Shown: piece after piece, positions 16,123-24,975 of the stretch
Position numbering within the stretch: the stretch's first letter is position 1
Layout of the letters: each line of letters begins with the position of its first letter
Source of the DNA: Kocuria marina
GTDB lineage: Bacteria; Actinomycetota; Actinomycetes; Actinomycetales; Micrococcaceae
Assembly (NCBI GenBank): GCA_014652975.1
Contig: BMZV01000001.1
Span: 558,001-622,000 of the forward strand
Length of the DNA stretch: 64,000 bases
Reading direction: 5' to 3'
The notes under the pieces: generated by a model
What the model was told of the DNA's origin: nothing
The model's input: only the letters and a program-made list of their open reading frames with translations
Databases searched by the model: none
Position numbers and translations under genes: made by a program

Positions 16123-18333
16123 TCAGTGTTCCTCCCGTCCCTCGTAGACGTACGTTTCGGTGCGCGTCCCGGGCCCATGGGGCACCGCGTCCGCGAGCCG
16201 CTGCTCATGGGCCACCACGACCGGGTGCCGCGAATCGGTGATCCCCTGGGCGCCCACCGTGTACACGTACATCTCATGCGCCCCGATCCCCCTGAACCCC
16301 TGCTTCAGGGTCAGCGCATCCTGATAGGGGGTGTTCACGCGCACCGTGGATCGGTGGTCGGCATCCGGGTTGGGCACGCCGTCCAGGGTGGGCACGACGT
16401 CGTCCACGTGTTCCACCGCCATCACGGACGTGCCCTCGGGGATCTCGAAGTCCCCCACGGGCGAACCGAACGTGGTGACCGCGGCGACGTCATAACGCTC
16501 ACGGAACGCACGGTTGGCAGCCAGCCCAGCGGCGTCGATCCCGCCCAGGCTGTGGCCCGTGAGCACCACGGTGTCCCCGGAGCGGATGCCCGCGTCCTGC
16601 AGCGCCTGCACGGCCATGCGCTGCGCCTGGGGCAGCTCGGTGAGTGCAGCGTCCGGTTGCGCCGTGATGCCCTGCCCGATCCCCTTCAGATCATGCACGC
16701 CGGGACTGTCCTCCCACTTCTCGGTCCCGGTCAGCACCACGGAGTACGCCGTCCTCCCGTTCCCGTCCGTGGCCTTCTGCACCATGACCGTGCTGTTCTC
16801 GACCTGCGCCCCGTCCGGGCCCGCGCCCGAGACGATGTTCTTGGCGTCCTTGAGCGCCGCGGCGGTCCCCGCGATCGTGGTGGGCACGGCTCCCGCGTGC
16901 CGCACCCCCGCCGGAAGCGGTCGCTCGGGCATGCCCGTCATGTGGTGGCGGGCCGCGTTCGCGGCGGTCACCCCGGTGAACACCTCCCGGCGTGCCTCGC
17001 GTAACGCGCGCGGGGCGAGCACCGGTCGCAGGGCAGCCGGCACACCGCGGTCGAAGGCCTCTGCCGGGGTCAACCGGCGCCCCTTGCGATACGGCGTGTA
17101 CCACGCGATGCCCGCCAGAGAAACCGACAGCACGGCGGCCGAGGCGGGCGCGAGCATGGCCCCGAGCACCCCGGGTTCCTCCCCCGCTGCATCCCGCCAC
17201 GGGTCGCCCGCGCCCCCAGTGGTCTTCTCGGACCTGCCGTACGCGGTGAGCAACCCCACGGCCAGCGCTCGCGCGTGCTGGCCCAGCGTTAAGGGCCTCG
17301 GCGCCGACGACGCCGCACCGCCGGTTCTCCCGCCCGGCTCCGCCGCGACGGCACCGGGCACTGGTGCGTCCGCACCGGCTCCCGGGGCGGTGTGGGACCC
17401 GGAGGCATTCCGGCCGGGCACGACGGGGTACTGAAGCAGCCCCTCCATGAGATCGTCCAGGCCAGGCCCACGGATGAGGGCGTCGGTCCCGCGCGGACCA
17501 CCTCCCCGGATGATGACCCCGTACTGCCACGGCTGGACCCTCTGGAGGAATTCGTGCGGTGAGTCGATCCCCGCGCGAGCCAGTGCGACGTCCAAGTCCC
17601 CCAGGGCCCGACCGCAATCCCGGGCCAGAGGGCGGGTCACACCGTACAGGCGTGAGCCCCACACCGGCCCCGCCAGCAGGGACATCAACGCCCTCTCCAC
17701 GGTCTCGTAGTTCTGCCGCGCGAGAACCAGTCGTGCGGCAGAGGCCTTCAGCCCGGCCATCTGCCCGAGTAGGTCGCGGCTCACGAGATCGGCGAGCGCC
17801 CCCGCACCCGCCAGGGACGGTTGACCCGTGAGGGACCACAGGTGCAGTTCGGCGGTGACCGGGACGAGCCCGGCGAGGGCGCCGCCCACGGTCTCGGCCA
17901 CCGCGGTGAGCGAGCCCTCGATCCCCGAGATGACGTCCGTGTTCACGCTGAACGCGCCGCCGCCCGGGACGCCACCCGAGACCTCCATGCTGGTTCTCGC
18001 GCCCTCCGCAGCGGCCGCGACCCGCTCGGGATCCCCGTACCCGTCCGGCGCGGGGCGCTCCCCGGAACCCGGGGTGAACAGCTCGCTCTGGAGGTCCTCG
18101 GCCCGCCCGTGGACCTCGGTCACGCCGTGTTCCATGCTCACGGCGGTGTCCCGCGGGGACGAGGCGCCCACATCTTCCGCGTCCGGTACGGCGGCGGGGC
18201 CACTTCCCTCCACCGGCACGGTCGGCCTCCCGGCCTGTTCCTCACCCGCGGCCGGCACAGCTGCGTCCTCCGAGGATCCGGTGCTCGAGCCCAGCACCGT
18301 CCGCGCCGCCGCGGTCACGGCGTCCCGCCCCAC
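16123..18333 (-). CDS. Large lipase-like alpha/beta hydrolase with WXG-associated architecture
   Basis: A protein of up to 736 residues. The nucleophile elbow VVLTGHSLGGIDAAGLAANR (Ser about 590) is the class-3 lipase type. The Asp candidate is in EHVDDVVPTLDG and the His lies in the C-terminal part. The first 150 residues are low-complexity and acidic; residues about 160-300 are helical and resemble WXG/TPR-like secretion partners. One hydrophobic segment (LAPASAAVLSVSLAGIAWY) lies near 400. It overlaps the upstream WXG-like gene, so the start could be GTG 18333 or GTG 18318 (GTGA coupling). I infer a type VII-linked or surface hydrolase; a polymorphic-toxin lipase is an alternative. No signal peptide is seen. 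Confidence 0.72.
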   Translation of the reverse strand: MGRDAVTAAARTVLGSSTGSSEDAAVPAAGEEQAGRPTVPVEGSGPAAVPDAEDVGASSPRDTAVSMEHGVTEVHGRAEDLQSELFTPGSGERPAPDGYGDPERVAAAAEGARTSMEVSGGVPGGGAFSVNTDVISGIEGSLTAVAETVGGALAGLVPVTAELHLWSLTGQPSLAGAGALADLVSRDLLGQMAGLKASAARLVLARQNYETVERALMSLLAGPVWGSRLYGVTRPLARDCGRALGDLDVALARAGIDSPHEFLQRVQPWQYGVIIRGGGPRGTDALIRGPGLDDLMEGLLQYPVVPGRNASGSHTAPGAGADAPVPGAVAAEPGGRTGGAASSAPRPLTLGQHARALAVGLLTAYGRSEKTTGGAGDPWRDAAGEEPGVLGAMLAPASAAVLSVSLAGIAWYTPYRKGRRLTPAEAFDRGVPAALRPVLAPRALREARREVFTGVTAANAARHHMTGMPERPLPAGVRHAGAVPTTIAGTAAALKDAKNIVSGAGPDGAQVENSTVMVQKATDGNGRTAYSVVLTGTEKWEDSPGVHDLKGIGQGITAQPDAALTELPQAQRMAVQALQDAGIRSGDTVVLTGHSLGGIDAAGLAANRAFRERYDVAAVTTFGSPVGDFEIPEGTSVMAVEHVDDVVPTLDGVPNPDADHRSTVRVNTPYQDALTLKQGFRGIGAHEMYVYTVGAQGITDSRHPVVVAHEQRLADAVPHGPGTRTETYVYEGREEH

Positions 18334-18734
18334 GACGCGCTCGCAGCATGGCCCACCGCGAGTCCCACGCCCAGCACCGTGCTCAGTGCCGCGGCCATGG
18401 GAGCCCCCACCTGGGCGATGCTCTCCACCGCCGCGACCCGTTCCGCGAGCGCGGCCGCCCCCGTTCGCACGAGCTGAGCGGTTTCACGACAGCGGTGCGA
18501 AGCGTCTCGCAGTTCCTGTTCGTGGCGATCGGCGCGGGCCCGGAAGGACCTGGCGCCCGGGCCCTCCCACGATCCGTGGGTCTCCGCGAGGGACGCGATC
18601 CGGGAGGCGAGCCCCGCGAGGTGCTCCGCGGCGTCGTCGTAATGACGTGCCAGGAGGCAGAGCCGTTCGTGGACCAGCGCCGAGACCGCCGACGGGGACG
18701 TTCCCGGGAACACCGAGCTCGCGAGTTGTGACAT
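18315..18734 (-). CDS. Small helical WXG100-like protein
   Basis: A 139-residue protein starting MSQLASSVFPG at an ATG with GGAAGGAA upstream. It is predicted as helix-turn-helix, with SWEGPGARSFRARADRH at the turn (a W-x-G motif) between two long amphipathic helices. A hydrophobic C-terminal segment follows (AQVGAPMAAALSTVLGVGLAVG). That shape matches ESAT-6/WXG100-like substrates or chaperones, somewhat longer than the usual 100 residues. The downstream lipase-like gene overlaps it (GTGA), so the two are co-translated and probably work as a pair. An in-frame ATG at 18848 is also possible but lacks a ribosome site. Confidence 0.7.
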   Translation of the reverse strand: MSQLASSVFPGTSPSAVSALVHERLCLLARHYDDAAEHLAGLASRIASLAETHGSWEGPGARSFRARADRHEQELRDASHRCRETAQLVRTGAAALAERVAAVESIAQVGAPMAAALSTVLGVGLAVGHAASASWGGTP

Positions 18735-18916
18735 GACCGGTTCCTTCCCGCGCCCCACCACGCGGGCGCCACGCGACCAGGCTAGGGAGCGGCGATCCTG
18801 TGCTCGGGCGGCCCCGGAAGCATGTGTGTCCGCGCCCTGTTCGGCCATCCCGAGGACCGCGGTGCAGGACGTTCACCGCGGCGAGGGGCGGCCCGGCGCG
18901 TGAAAGAATGAGGGCC

Positions 18917-20350
18917 ATGTCGAACACCGCGCAGACCCTCCCCTCCGGACGTGTGGCCCTGAGCCAGCAGTCACCCGCCATCGCGCTGGGACCGCTGGAC
19001 GGCCGTTACCGCCCCCAGACCGCCGTGCTGGTGGACTACCTCTCGGAAGCGGCGCTGAACCGCGAACGGGTGCACGTGGAGGTCGAGTGGTTCATCCACC
19101 TGTGCGAGCAGCGAGCGCTCACGGGTCTGGAACCCCTCTCGGATGAGCAAAAGAGCGGTCTGCGCGCGATCGTCGCGGACTTCGACGCCGCGTCGGTTGC
19201 GGAACTGGCCGAGATCGAGGCCGTCACGGTGCACGATGTCAAGGCGGTGGAGTACTACATCGGGCGCAGGTTGCCGGAGCTCGGCCTCGAGCACCTGACG
19301 CCGCTCGTGCACTTCGCGTGCACGTCCGAGGACATCAACAACCTCTCCTACGCGCTCGGCATCCGCGATGCGATCAACCACGTGTGGTTGCCCGCGGCGC
19401 GCGAACTGGTCGCGGCGGTGGCCACGATGGCGCGGGACGCGAAGGCCACCCCCATGCTGTCCCACACCCACGGCCAGCCGGCCACGCCCACGACCCTGGG
19501 CAAGGAACTCGCGGTGTTCGCGCACCGCCTGGGCCGCCAGGTGCAGCGCGTGGCGGACACCGAGTTCCTGGGCAAGCTCAACGGCGCCACCGGGACGTTC
19601 GCAGCGCACACCGCCGCGGCCCCGGACACGGACTGGCCCGAGATCTCCCGGTCCTTCGTGAGCCACCTGGGGCTCACGTGGAACCCGCTGACCACCCAGA
19701 TCGAGTCCCACGACTGGCAGGCCGAGCTCTACGCGGACATGGCCCGGTTCAACCGGATCCTGCACAACCTCTGCACGGACGTGTGGTCCTACATCTCGAT
19801 CGGGTACTTCCACCAGATCCCGGTGGAAGGTGCCACAGGCTCCTCGACCATGCCGCACAAGGTCAACCCCATCCGTTTCGAGAACGCGGAGGCCAACGCG
19901 GAGATCTCGTGCTCGCTGTTGGACACGCTCGCCGCAACCCTCGTGACCTCGCGGTGGCAGCGGGACCTCACGGACTCCTCGTCCCAGCGCAACATCGGGG
20001 TGGCGTTCGGCCACTCGTTGCTGGCGGTGTCCAACGTGCTCAAGGGCCTCGACCGCCTGGACGTGGCGCAGGAGGTGCTGGCCGAGGACCTGGACCAGAA
20101 CTGGGAGGTCCTGGGCGAGGCCGTGCAGACCGCCATGCGCGCCGAGGCCATTGCGGGCCGCGAGGGCATGGACAACCCCTACGAGCGGCTCAAGGAACTC
20201 ACCCGCGGCCACCGCGTGGACGCCGACCGGATGCGCGAGTTCATCGCGGGCCTCGGTCTCTCCAAGGACACCGCCCGGCGCTTGAGCGACCTGGGCCCCG
20301 GGCAGTACACGGGCCTGGCCGAGCAGCTCGTGGACCGTTACCTGGACTGA
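18917..20350 (+). CDS. purB: Adenylosuccinate lyase
   Basis: A 477-residue enzyme of purine synthesis that cleaves SAICAR and adenylosuccinate to release fumarate. The fumarase/aspartase signature is present as SSTMPHKVNPIRFENAE (about residues 307-325). Also present are FACTSEDINNLSYAL, LSHTHGQPATPTTLGKE (catalytic His) and TDSSSQRNIGVAF. The bacterial E. coli-like subtype is indicated by IALGPLDGRYRPQT near the N-terminus. An in-frame ATG at 18908 gives three more residues, and the sequence does not decide between the two. It is divergent from the WXG-like gene and followed by a long inverted repeat. Confidence 0.95.
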   Translation: MSNTAQTLPSGRVALSQQSPAIALGPLDGRYRPQTAVLVDYLSEAALNRERVHVEVEWFIHLCEQRALTGLEPLSDEQKSGLRAIVADFDAASVAELAEIEAVTVHDVKAVEYYIGRRLPELGLEHLTPLVHFACTSEDINNLSYALGIRDAINHVWLPAARELVAAVATMARDAKATPMLSHTHGQPATPTTLGKELAVFAHRLGRQVQRVADTEFLGKLNGATGTFAAHTAAAPDTDWPEISRSFVSHLGLTWNPLTTQIESHDWQAELYADMARFNRILHNLCTDVWSYISIGYFHQIPVEGATGSSTMPHKVNPIRFENAEANAEISCSLLDTLAATLVTSRWQRDLTDSSSQRNIGVAFGHSLLAVSNVLKGLDRLDVAQEVLAEDLDQNWEVLGEAVQTAMRAEAIAGREGMDNPYERLKELTRGHRVDADRMREFIAGLGLSKDTARRLSDLGPGQYTGLAEQLVDRYLD

Positions 20351-20452
20351 ACCGCCGGTCCCCGCCCGGGCACCACCTGGCCACCCGGTCCCGGCCCGAC
20401 CCCGCCCGGTCCTGCCCCCAGAGCGGCTCCGGGCAGGGCCGACGCAGCACCA

Positions 20453-20517
20453 AACATCTGTGTCCCGGAACAGCACGCTTCATGCGTGATCACGTGCTGT
20501 TCCGGGACACAGATGTT
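20453..20517. repeat. 25-bp perfect inverted repeat (hairpin) after purB
   Basis: Arms 20453-20477 and 20493-20517 are exact reverse complements over 25 bases, separated by 15 bases. The loop holds a competing short hairpin (CACGC-TTCAT-GCGTG). It lies between the convergent purB and the gene at 20569, where a bidirectional terminator would be expected. However, the stem is long, is not purely G/C and has no T tract, so it could equally be a mobile or REP-like element. Confidence 0.85.
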
Positions 20518-20568
20518 CTCGGGGGTCTCACGGGGGCCCGGAGCGGTCCCCGCCCGGGGTCATGTTCC

Positions 20569-21378
20569 CTACTTGCGCTTCTTCCGGCCCTTCGTGTCGG
20601 ACTCCAGTTTCTTCCGATCACCGTTGGGGGAACCGTCCTCGAACTTCTCCGCGCGCTCACCCAGGGCCAGGTTGGGCGGGAACTCCTCCGGGAACTCCCC
20701 GAAGGCCTCGCGTGAGGCCTTGATGACCTGGCGGGCCATGGCCAGGTTGGCGCCGCCCCCCACCACGGCGCCCAGGCCGAACGGCAGCGCGCGGCCCCGC
20801 ACCGCGCCGGACTGGCGGGCCAGGAACCGCTTGACGAACATGTTGCGGATCGAGCGGCCCACGTCGAAGCGCTTGGAGCTGTCCGGGGACTTGCCGAGCA
20901 TCAGGCCCCACTTGCTCGTGAGGCTCTTGCTCGCGGACGAGCTGGACAGCAACTGGCCCATGAGCGCGCTCCCGTCCTCGCCGAGCATGAGTGCCATGAT
21001 CATGGTCCGGTTCTGCTGCTCGTCCTTGGGCTCCACCCCGTGCAGTTCGGCCATGGCCTGCGCATACAGGGCCGTGGCCTCCAGGTAGCCCGCCACGGCG
21101 GCGGAGGACAGCCCGAGGGACGCGATGGTTCCGATCCCGGGGACCGCCGCGGTGGCACCCACGGTGCCGCCGCCCACGGTCACGGAGCGCAGGTAGAGCT
21201 TCTCGGCGCGCTTGGCGATCTGGGCGGGCGTCTCCTTGGGGTGCTGCGCACGCTCCCGCTTGAGCGCCTTGACCACCCACGGCTGCTGGATGCGCAGCAC
21301 ATGGTCCAGGAACTTGTTGACACCGGGCTTGGGTTTGCCGTTCTCGTCGAACGCCTTGTTCAGGGGGTTCAAGCCCAT
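20569..21378 (-). CDS. EcsC-like conserved protein, function unknown
   Basis: A 269-residue protein starting MGLNPLNKAFDENGKPKPG at ATG 21378, with GAGGAG upstream. It has a glycine/alanine-rich hydrophobic stretch (SVTVGGGTVGATAAVPGIGTIA, about 70-95) and a second at about 205-225 (GRALPFGLGAVVGGGANLAMA). The ends are charged; the C-terminus is very lysine/arginine-rich (KKLESDTKGRKKRK). The overall pattern recalls EcsC-domain membrane-associated proteins. I assign no biochemical role. It is convergent with purB and separated from the next gene upstream by 210 bp containing one copy of the 11-mer GACGACGCCGC. Confidence 0.7.
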   Translation of the reverse strand: MGLNPLNKAFDENGKPKPGVNKFLDHVLRIQQPWVVKALKRERAQHPKETPAQIAKRAEKLYLRSVTVGGGTVGATAAVPGIGTIASLGLSSAAVAGYLEATALYAQAMAELHGVEPKDEQQNRTMIMALMLGEDGSALMGQLLSSSSASKSLTSKWGLMLGKSPDSSKRFDVGRSIRNMFVKRFLARQSGAVRGRALPFGLGAVVGGGANLAMARQVIKASREAFGEFPEEFPPNLALGERAEKFEDGSPNGDRKKLESDTKGRKKRK

Positions 21379-21591
21379 CAACGACCACTCCTCGAAACGG
21401 GTTGGGGGTGTTCGGCGGGTACCGCCGAAGACATCAGCACCACTATTCCACAGCGCGCAGCGATTTCGGTGTGCCCGACCCCCCGCGCATCATGCGCGCG
21501 GCCGACGACGCCGCCACGGCCCCGTCCCACGCGCGGCTCACCCCGGTACCGCATGACGGACCGCGTGCCCAGGCCCGGCCCTCCCCCGGGC

Positions 21592-23436
21592 TCAGCGCAC
21601 GAACTCGGACCACGCGTGGAGCTTGCGCATGAGGTCCGTCTTCTTGGCAGCGTGCCCGGCCATTCGCTGCAGCACGGACGAGAGGGTTTGGATGGCCTCC
21701 ACCACGAACGGGCCCTTGTTGAGCATCACGCACTCCGCGCGCTGGCCCTGGGCGGCGTCGGTGATCTCCGCCCGTGAGGGAACGCCCTTCTTGGCGAGAC
21801 CCTCGAGCACCTGGGTGGCCCAGATGACCGGGACGTGGCCGGCCTCGCACAACCACAGGATCTCCTGTTGGACCTCGGCCATCCTTTCGAACCCGGTCTC
21901 CACGGCCAGGTCCCCGCGGGCGATCATCACACCGGAGTCCTGCCACCGCATGGCCGCGAGCAACATCATGGGCAGCTGCTCGAAACCGCCCACCGTCTCG
22001 ATCTTCAGTGTCACGTCCATGGACGTGGCATTGAGCTCGGACAGCTGTTCCAGCAGATCCGCGACATCGTCCGCGCTGTGCACGAAGGACATGTTCACGA
22101 TGTCCGCGTGCCGCGCCACGAAGCGCAGGTCCTCCCGGTCCCGCTCGGTCAGGGAGCGGATGCTGAGGTCCGTGTCCGGAAAGTTGATGCCCTTCTCCGC
22201 CTTGAGCTTGGTCCCCGCGGGCCCCGCGTGGGTGATCTCGAGGTCCATGTGCTCGGGTCCGGTGGAGCGGATCACGCCGCCCAGTTTGCCCTCGTCCAAC
22301 CACACCCGCTGGCCCTCGCGGACGTCCCGGAACGCTTCCGGCAGGGTGCACCCGATCCGCGCCGGGGACTCGTCCGTCACGGCCACGGGCTCGGTGGAGT
22401 CGAGCAGGCGCAGGGTGTCCCCGATCCCGATGCGCAGGTACTGCTCGGTCTCGGGCAGTTCCCCCAGGATGGCCTCGGCGCCGTCGCGGGAGCGCAGCAC
22501 GATCCCCGTGGCGAAGTAGACCGTCTTGGAGAACTCGACCAGGACGCCGTCGTCGTGCGCCTCGACCACGCGCAGGGTCCGGCCGGAATCGCGGGCGTCC
22601 CGCACATGGATCCGCTCCCCCTCGGTGCGCTCGGCGAGCCAGGCCGCGGGCATCACGGGAACGGAGGGGACGTCGTCGTCCGAGTGGGACGCGCCGAGCC
22701 ACAGCCGCGCGGGACGAACGACGTGACCGGTCGCGTCCCGGTCCGGCTTGATCTTCTCCACGCGCGGACCGGGGGCCAGCGGACCCGTGCGGACCTTGGG
22801 CCCGGCCAGGTCCATCGCGATCCGCAGGTCACGACCGAACTCGGCGGCCGCATTACGCAGGTGCTCGATCATCCGGGACCACTCATCCGGTCCGTCGTGC
22901 GCACAGTTGATCCGTGCCACGTCCATCCCGGCGCCCACCATGCGGGCGACCAGAGCGGGATCGTCCGCCGCCTCGGATGGCATGGTGACCATGATCCGGG
23001 TGTCACGGTCCTCGGGTGCCTGACCGAGCAACCGCACGGTGTTGCGAGCCAGCGTGAGCGGTCCGGGGCGGGGATCCTCCCCCGGGAGAATGCCGGCGTC
23101 CAGGTCCGGCAACCGGGGCGGCTCCTGCCCCGCGACCGCAGCGAGCGTGTGGGCCACGGCGCTCAGGTGCTGCGCGACGTCGGACTCCATCCGGCCCAGC
23201 GAGGACAGACCCAGGGACGAGAGCTCGGCCTGCAGATCACGAACGTCCTGCGCGCGCACGGCGGCGTAGTCCACGAGGTTCGCGGCGGAGAAGCGGTGGC
23301 GAGGATTGACCCCGTTGATGTCCTCGAGCCGGGCCTCACGCGCGGCGCGCATCCGCTCGAACAGCTCGAGCACCCGGGTCAGGCACTCGCCCGCCCGTTC
23401 GCTGCGTTCGCGGTTGTCCTGCTGGCCGGTGCTCAT
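21592..23436 (-). CDS. Atypical pyruvate-kinase-like protein
   Basis: A 614-residue protein whose core is a pyruvate kinase barrel: MDVARINCAHDGPDEW, MDLAGPKVRTG, EKGINFPDTDLSIRSLTERD, KIETVGGFEQLP, VMIARGDLAVETG, PVIWATQVLEGL and PSRAEITDAA. It has an extra 140-residue helical N-terminus and an expanded mid-region, and it ends after the barrel without the C-terminal allosteric domain. Several residues differ from canonical enzymes: RLNFSHG is RINCAHD, and LDTKGPE is MDLAGPK, removing potassium-site groups. It may catalyse a variant reaction or act as a regulator. ATG 23436 has a strong GGGAGGAACC. Confidence 0.85.
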   Translation of the reverse strand: MSTGQQDNRERSERAGECLTRVLELFERMRAAREARLEDINGVNPRHRFSAANLVDYAAVRAQDVRDLQAELSSLGLSSLGRMESDVAQHLSAVAHTLAAVAGQEPPRLPDLDAGILPGEDPRPGPLTLARNTVRLLGQAPEDRDTRIMVTMPSEAADDPALVARMVGAGMDVARINCAHDGPDEWSRMIEHLRNAAAEFGRDLRIAMDLAGPKVRTGPLAPGPRVEKIKPDRDATGHVVRPARLWLGASHSDDDVPSVPVMPAAWLAERTEGERIHVRDARDSGRTLRVVEAHDDGVLVEFSKTVYFATGIVLRSRDGAEAILGELPETEQYLRIGIGDTLRLLDSTEPVAVTDESPARIGCTLPEAFRDVREGQRVWLDEGKLGGVIRSTGPEHMDLEITHAGPAGTKLKAEKGINFPDTDLSIRSLTERDREDLRFVARHADIVNMSFVHSADDVADLLEQLSELNATSMDVTLKIETVGGFEQLPMMLLAAMRWQDSGVMIARGDLAVETGFERMAEVQQEILWLCEAGHVPVIWATQVLEGLAKKGVPSRAEITDAAQGQRAECVMLNKGPFVVEAIQTLSSVLQRMAGHAAKKTDLMRKLHAWSEFVR

Positions 23437-23518
23437 GGTTCCTCCCGCTGCGGCGGTCTGCTCCGTGGCCTCCACCGTACGAAGCGCAGATCAACGGCAG
23501 GTGAACTCCGCCCGCGGG

Positions 23519-23857
23519 TCAGTGCGTGCTGAAGTCGGTGAACGACCCCGTGGGCGGGCCGAAGTGCTCGTCCACGGTGATCACCGCACCGGGGGTATCC
23601 CGGGAGATGAGCGCCTGCAGCAGCTCACCCACGGCCCAGCGCGGCCCCTCGGCCACGACGGTCACGGTGCCGTCCGGGTTGTTGGTGGCACTCCCCACGA
23701 GTCCCAGTTTCTCGGCCTGGCGCCAGCACCAGTAGCGGAACCCCACGCCCTGCACGGTCCCGTGCACCACGGCGGTGAGGGCGATGGTCTCGTTCAGGTC
23801 CAGCTTGTCCTGATTGCGGCCGGCTGACGCGGCGGGATGAATCGACGGCATCTCCAT
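23519..23857 (-). CDS. acyP: Acylphosphatase
   Basis: A small cytosolic acylphosphatase, 112 residues with about 20 extra at the N-terminus. It hydrolyses acyl phosphates such as acetyl- or carbamoyl phosphate. The catalytic arginine is in VQGVGFRYWCWRQA and the catalytic asparagine in GSATNNPDGTVTVVAEG, both in the standard spacing. The start is uncertain: ATG 23857 (MEMPSIHPA) is used, with ATG 23851 also possible. It sits 82 bp upstream of the pyruvate-kinase-like gene on the same strand, so they may be co-transcribed. Confidence 0.9.
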   Translation of the reverse strand: MEMPSIHPAASAGRNQDKLDLNETIALTAVVHGTVQGVGFRYWCWRQAEKLGLVGSATNNPDGTVTVVAEGPRWAVGELLQALISRDTPGAVITVDEHFGPPTGSFTDFSTH

Positions 23858-24036
23858 GACCCCAGCCTAGAAGACCCCAGCGTGGAAGACCCCGGTCGGA
23901 GCGACCCGGCAGACAGGGCACGCAGGTCAGGGGCGGCTATCAGGACCGGCTACCGGGGTCGGCTGTTAGGGCCAGCCGCCGGAGCCCGACCCATCCGGGC
24001 CTGATTCGCGGGGCCCGATCCGCCACGACCGGGCGT
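23858..24036. other. Intergenic stretch without a gene
   Basis: Contains imperfect local repeats (two copies of GAAGACCCC near 23869-23893, and several GG-CCGGCT blocks) but no open frame with coding character. It lies between the acylphosphatase start and the terminator of the upstream gene. Confidence 0.5.
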
Positions 24037-24091
24037 GAAAAATCGCCCGGTCCACGCGGACCCCGGTGGGGCCCGCCACGGACCGGGCGAT
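24037..24091 (-). terminator. Rho-independent terminator of the NAD(P)-binding gene
   Basis: Arms 24042-24053 and 24080-24091 are a perfect 12-bp inverted repeat with a nested G/C stem in the loop. On the minus strand it is followed by five T (24037-24042 read in reverse), the classic intrinsic terminator shape. It lies 22 bp after the stop at 24114. Confidence 0.85.
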
Positions 24092-24113
24092 CACGACTGA
24101 CGAACGCCGCAGG

Positions 24114-24776
24114 TCAGCTCAGGTTCTCGAGCGCCTGTGCAATCGGTGTGTCACCGTCGGAGAACTCGATGAACTTCCCCGCGGTGCCACGCGGATCGGC
24201 GAGCGCCCGGGCGGCCACGAGGGCCACGTTGCCGCGCGCCGTCTTCCGCTCGTCGTCGCTGCCGGCGCGGCCCAGCGTGATCTCGCCCGAGGGGTCGTCG
24301 TCGGTGAGCGCCCCGGGGCCCAGGATGGTCCATTCGAGGGAACTCGCGCGCAGGTGGTCGTCCGCGTCCGCCTTGGACTGCGCGTAGGGGTAGAAGTCGT
24401 TGTCCTCGGGGACCCCGTGGTCCTGACCGGCGCCCATGTAGGACACCATGACGTAGTGCGTGACGCCGGCGGCCTGTGCGGCATCCATGGAACGGATCGC
24501 GGCGTCCCGGTCCACGGCGTACGTGCGCTCGGGGTCGCCCCCGCCCGCGCCCGCGGACCACACGACGGCGTCCTGGCCGGAGAACATCTCCGTCATGGCC
24601 TCAACGTCCAACTCCTGGACGTCCGCGACGACCGGGGTTGCCCCGGTGTTCTCCACGTCCTGGCTCTGCTCCCGCTTGCGGATCACCGCGTTGACGGTGT
24701 CCCCCTGCGTGGACAGCAATCGGCTCAGCTGCAGCGCCACCTTGCCGTGGCCACCGATGATCGTGATCTCGGACAT
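24114..24776 (-). CDS. NAD(P)H-binding atypical short-chain dehydrogenase (NmrA/YwnB-like)
   Basis: A 220-residue Rossmann protein. The dinucleotide loop is ITIIGGHGKVALQLSRLL at the N-terminus; later strands read DAVVWSAGAGGG, YVMVSYMGAG and YAQSKADADDHLR (an SDR-like Y-x-x-x-K). The C-terminal half gives the typical WTILGPGALTDD turn. Members of this NAD(P)-binding-10 family include stress-induced oxidoreductases and redox-sensing regulators such as NmrA and HSCARG; the substrate cannot be told. It stands alone, with its own intrinsic terminator. The 199-bp region upstream separates it from a TetR gene transcribed in the same direction. Confidence 0.88.
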   Translation of the reverse strand: MSEITIIGGHGKVALQLSRLLSTQGDTVNAVIRKREQSQDVENTGATPVVADVQELDVEAMTEMFSGQDAVVWSAGAGGGDPERTYAVDRDAAIRSMDAAQAAGVTHYVMVSYMGAGQDHGVPEDNDFYPYAQSKADADDHLRASSLEWTILGPGALTDDDPSGEITLGRAGSDDERKTARGNVALVAARALADPRGTAGKFIEFSDGDTPIAQALENLS

Positions 24777-24975
24777 TGCGGGTCCTTCCTGTCGGAACGG
24801 GTGTCGCGGGGACAGCGCGTGCCCCCGACATCCGGTACAGCATGCGTCAGCGGCGGATTATTCCGAACCCCCGGGGCCCACCCGGTACCCCTGCCGCCGC
24901 GCGATACGGGGGTCCGCCGCGCCCGGTGGGGCCGGAACGCCCCGGCCTCACGGGGCCGTCACACCCTGCGGGACC

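Noticed and set aside
24001-24113. Possible small RNA or riboswitch
   Set aside because: It is explained by an intrinsic terminator with a nested stem and T tract on the minus strand.
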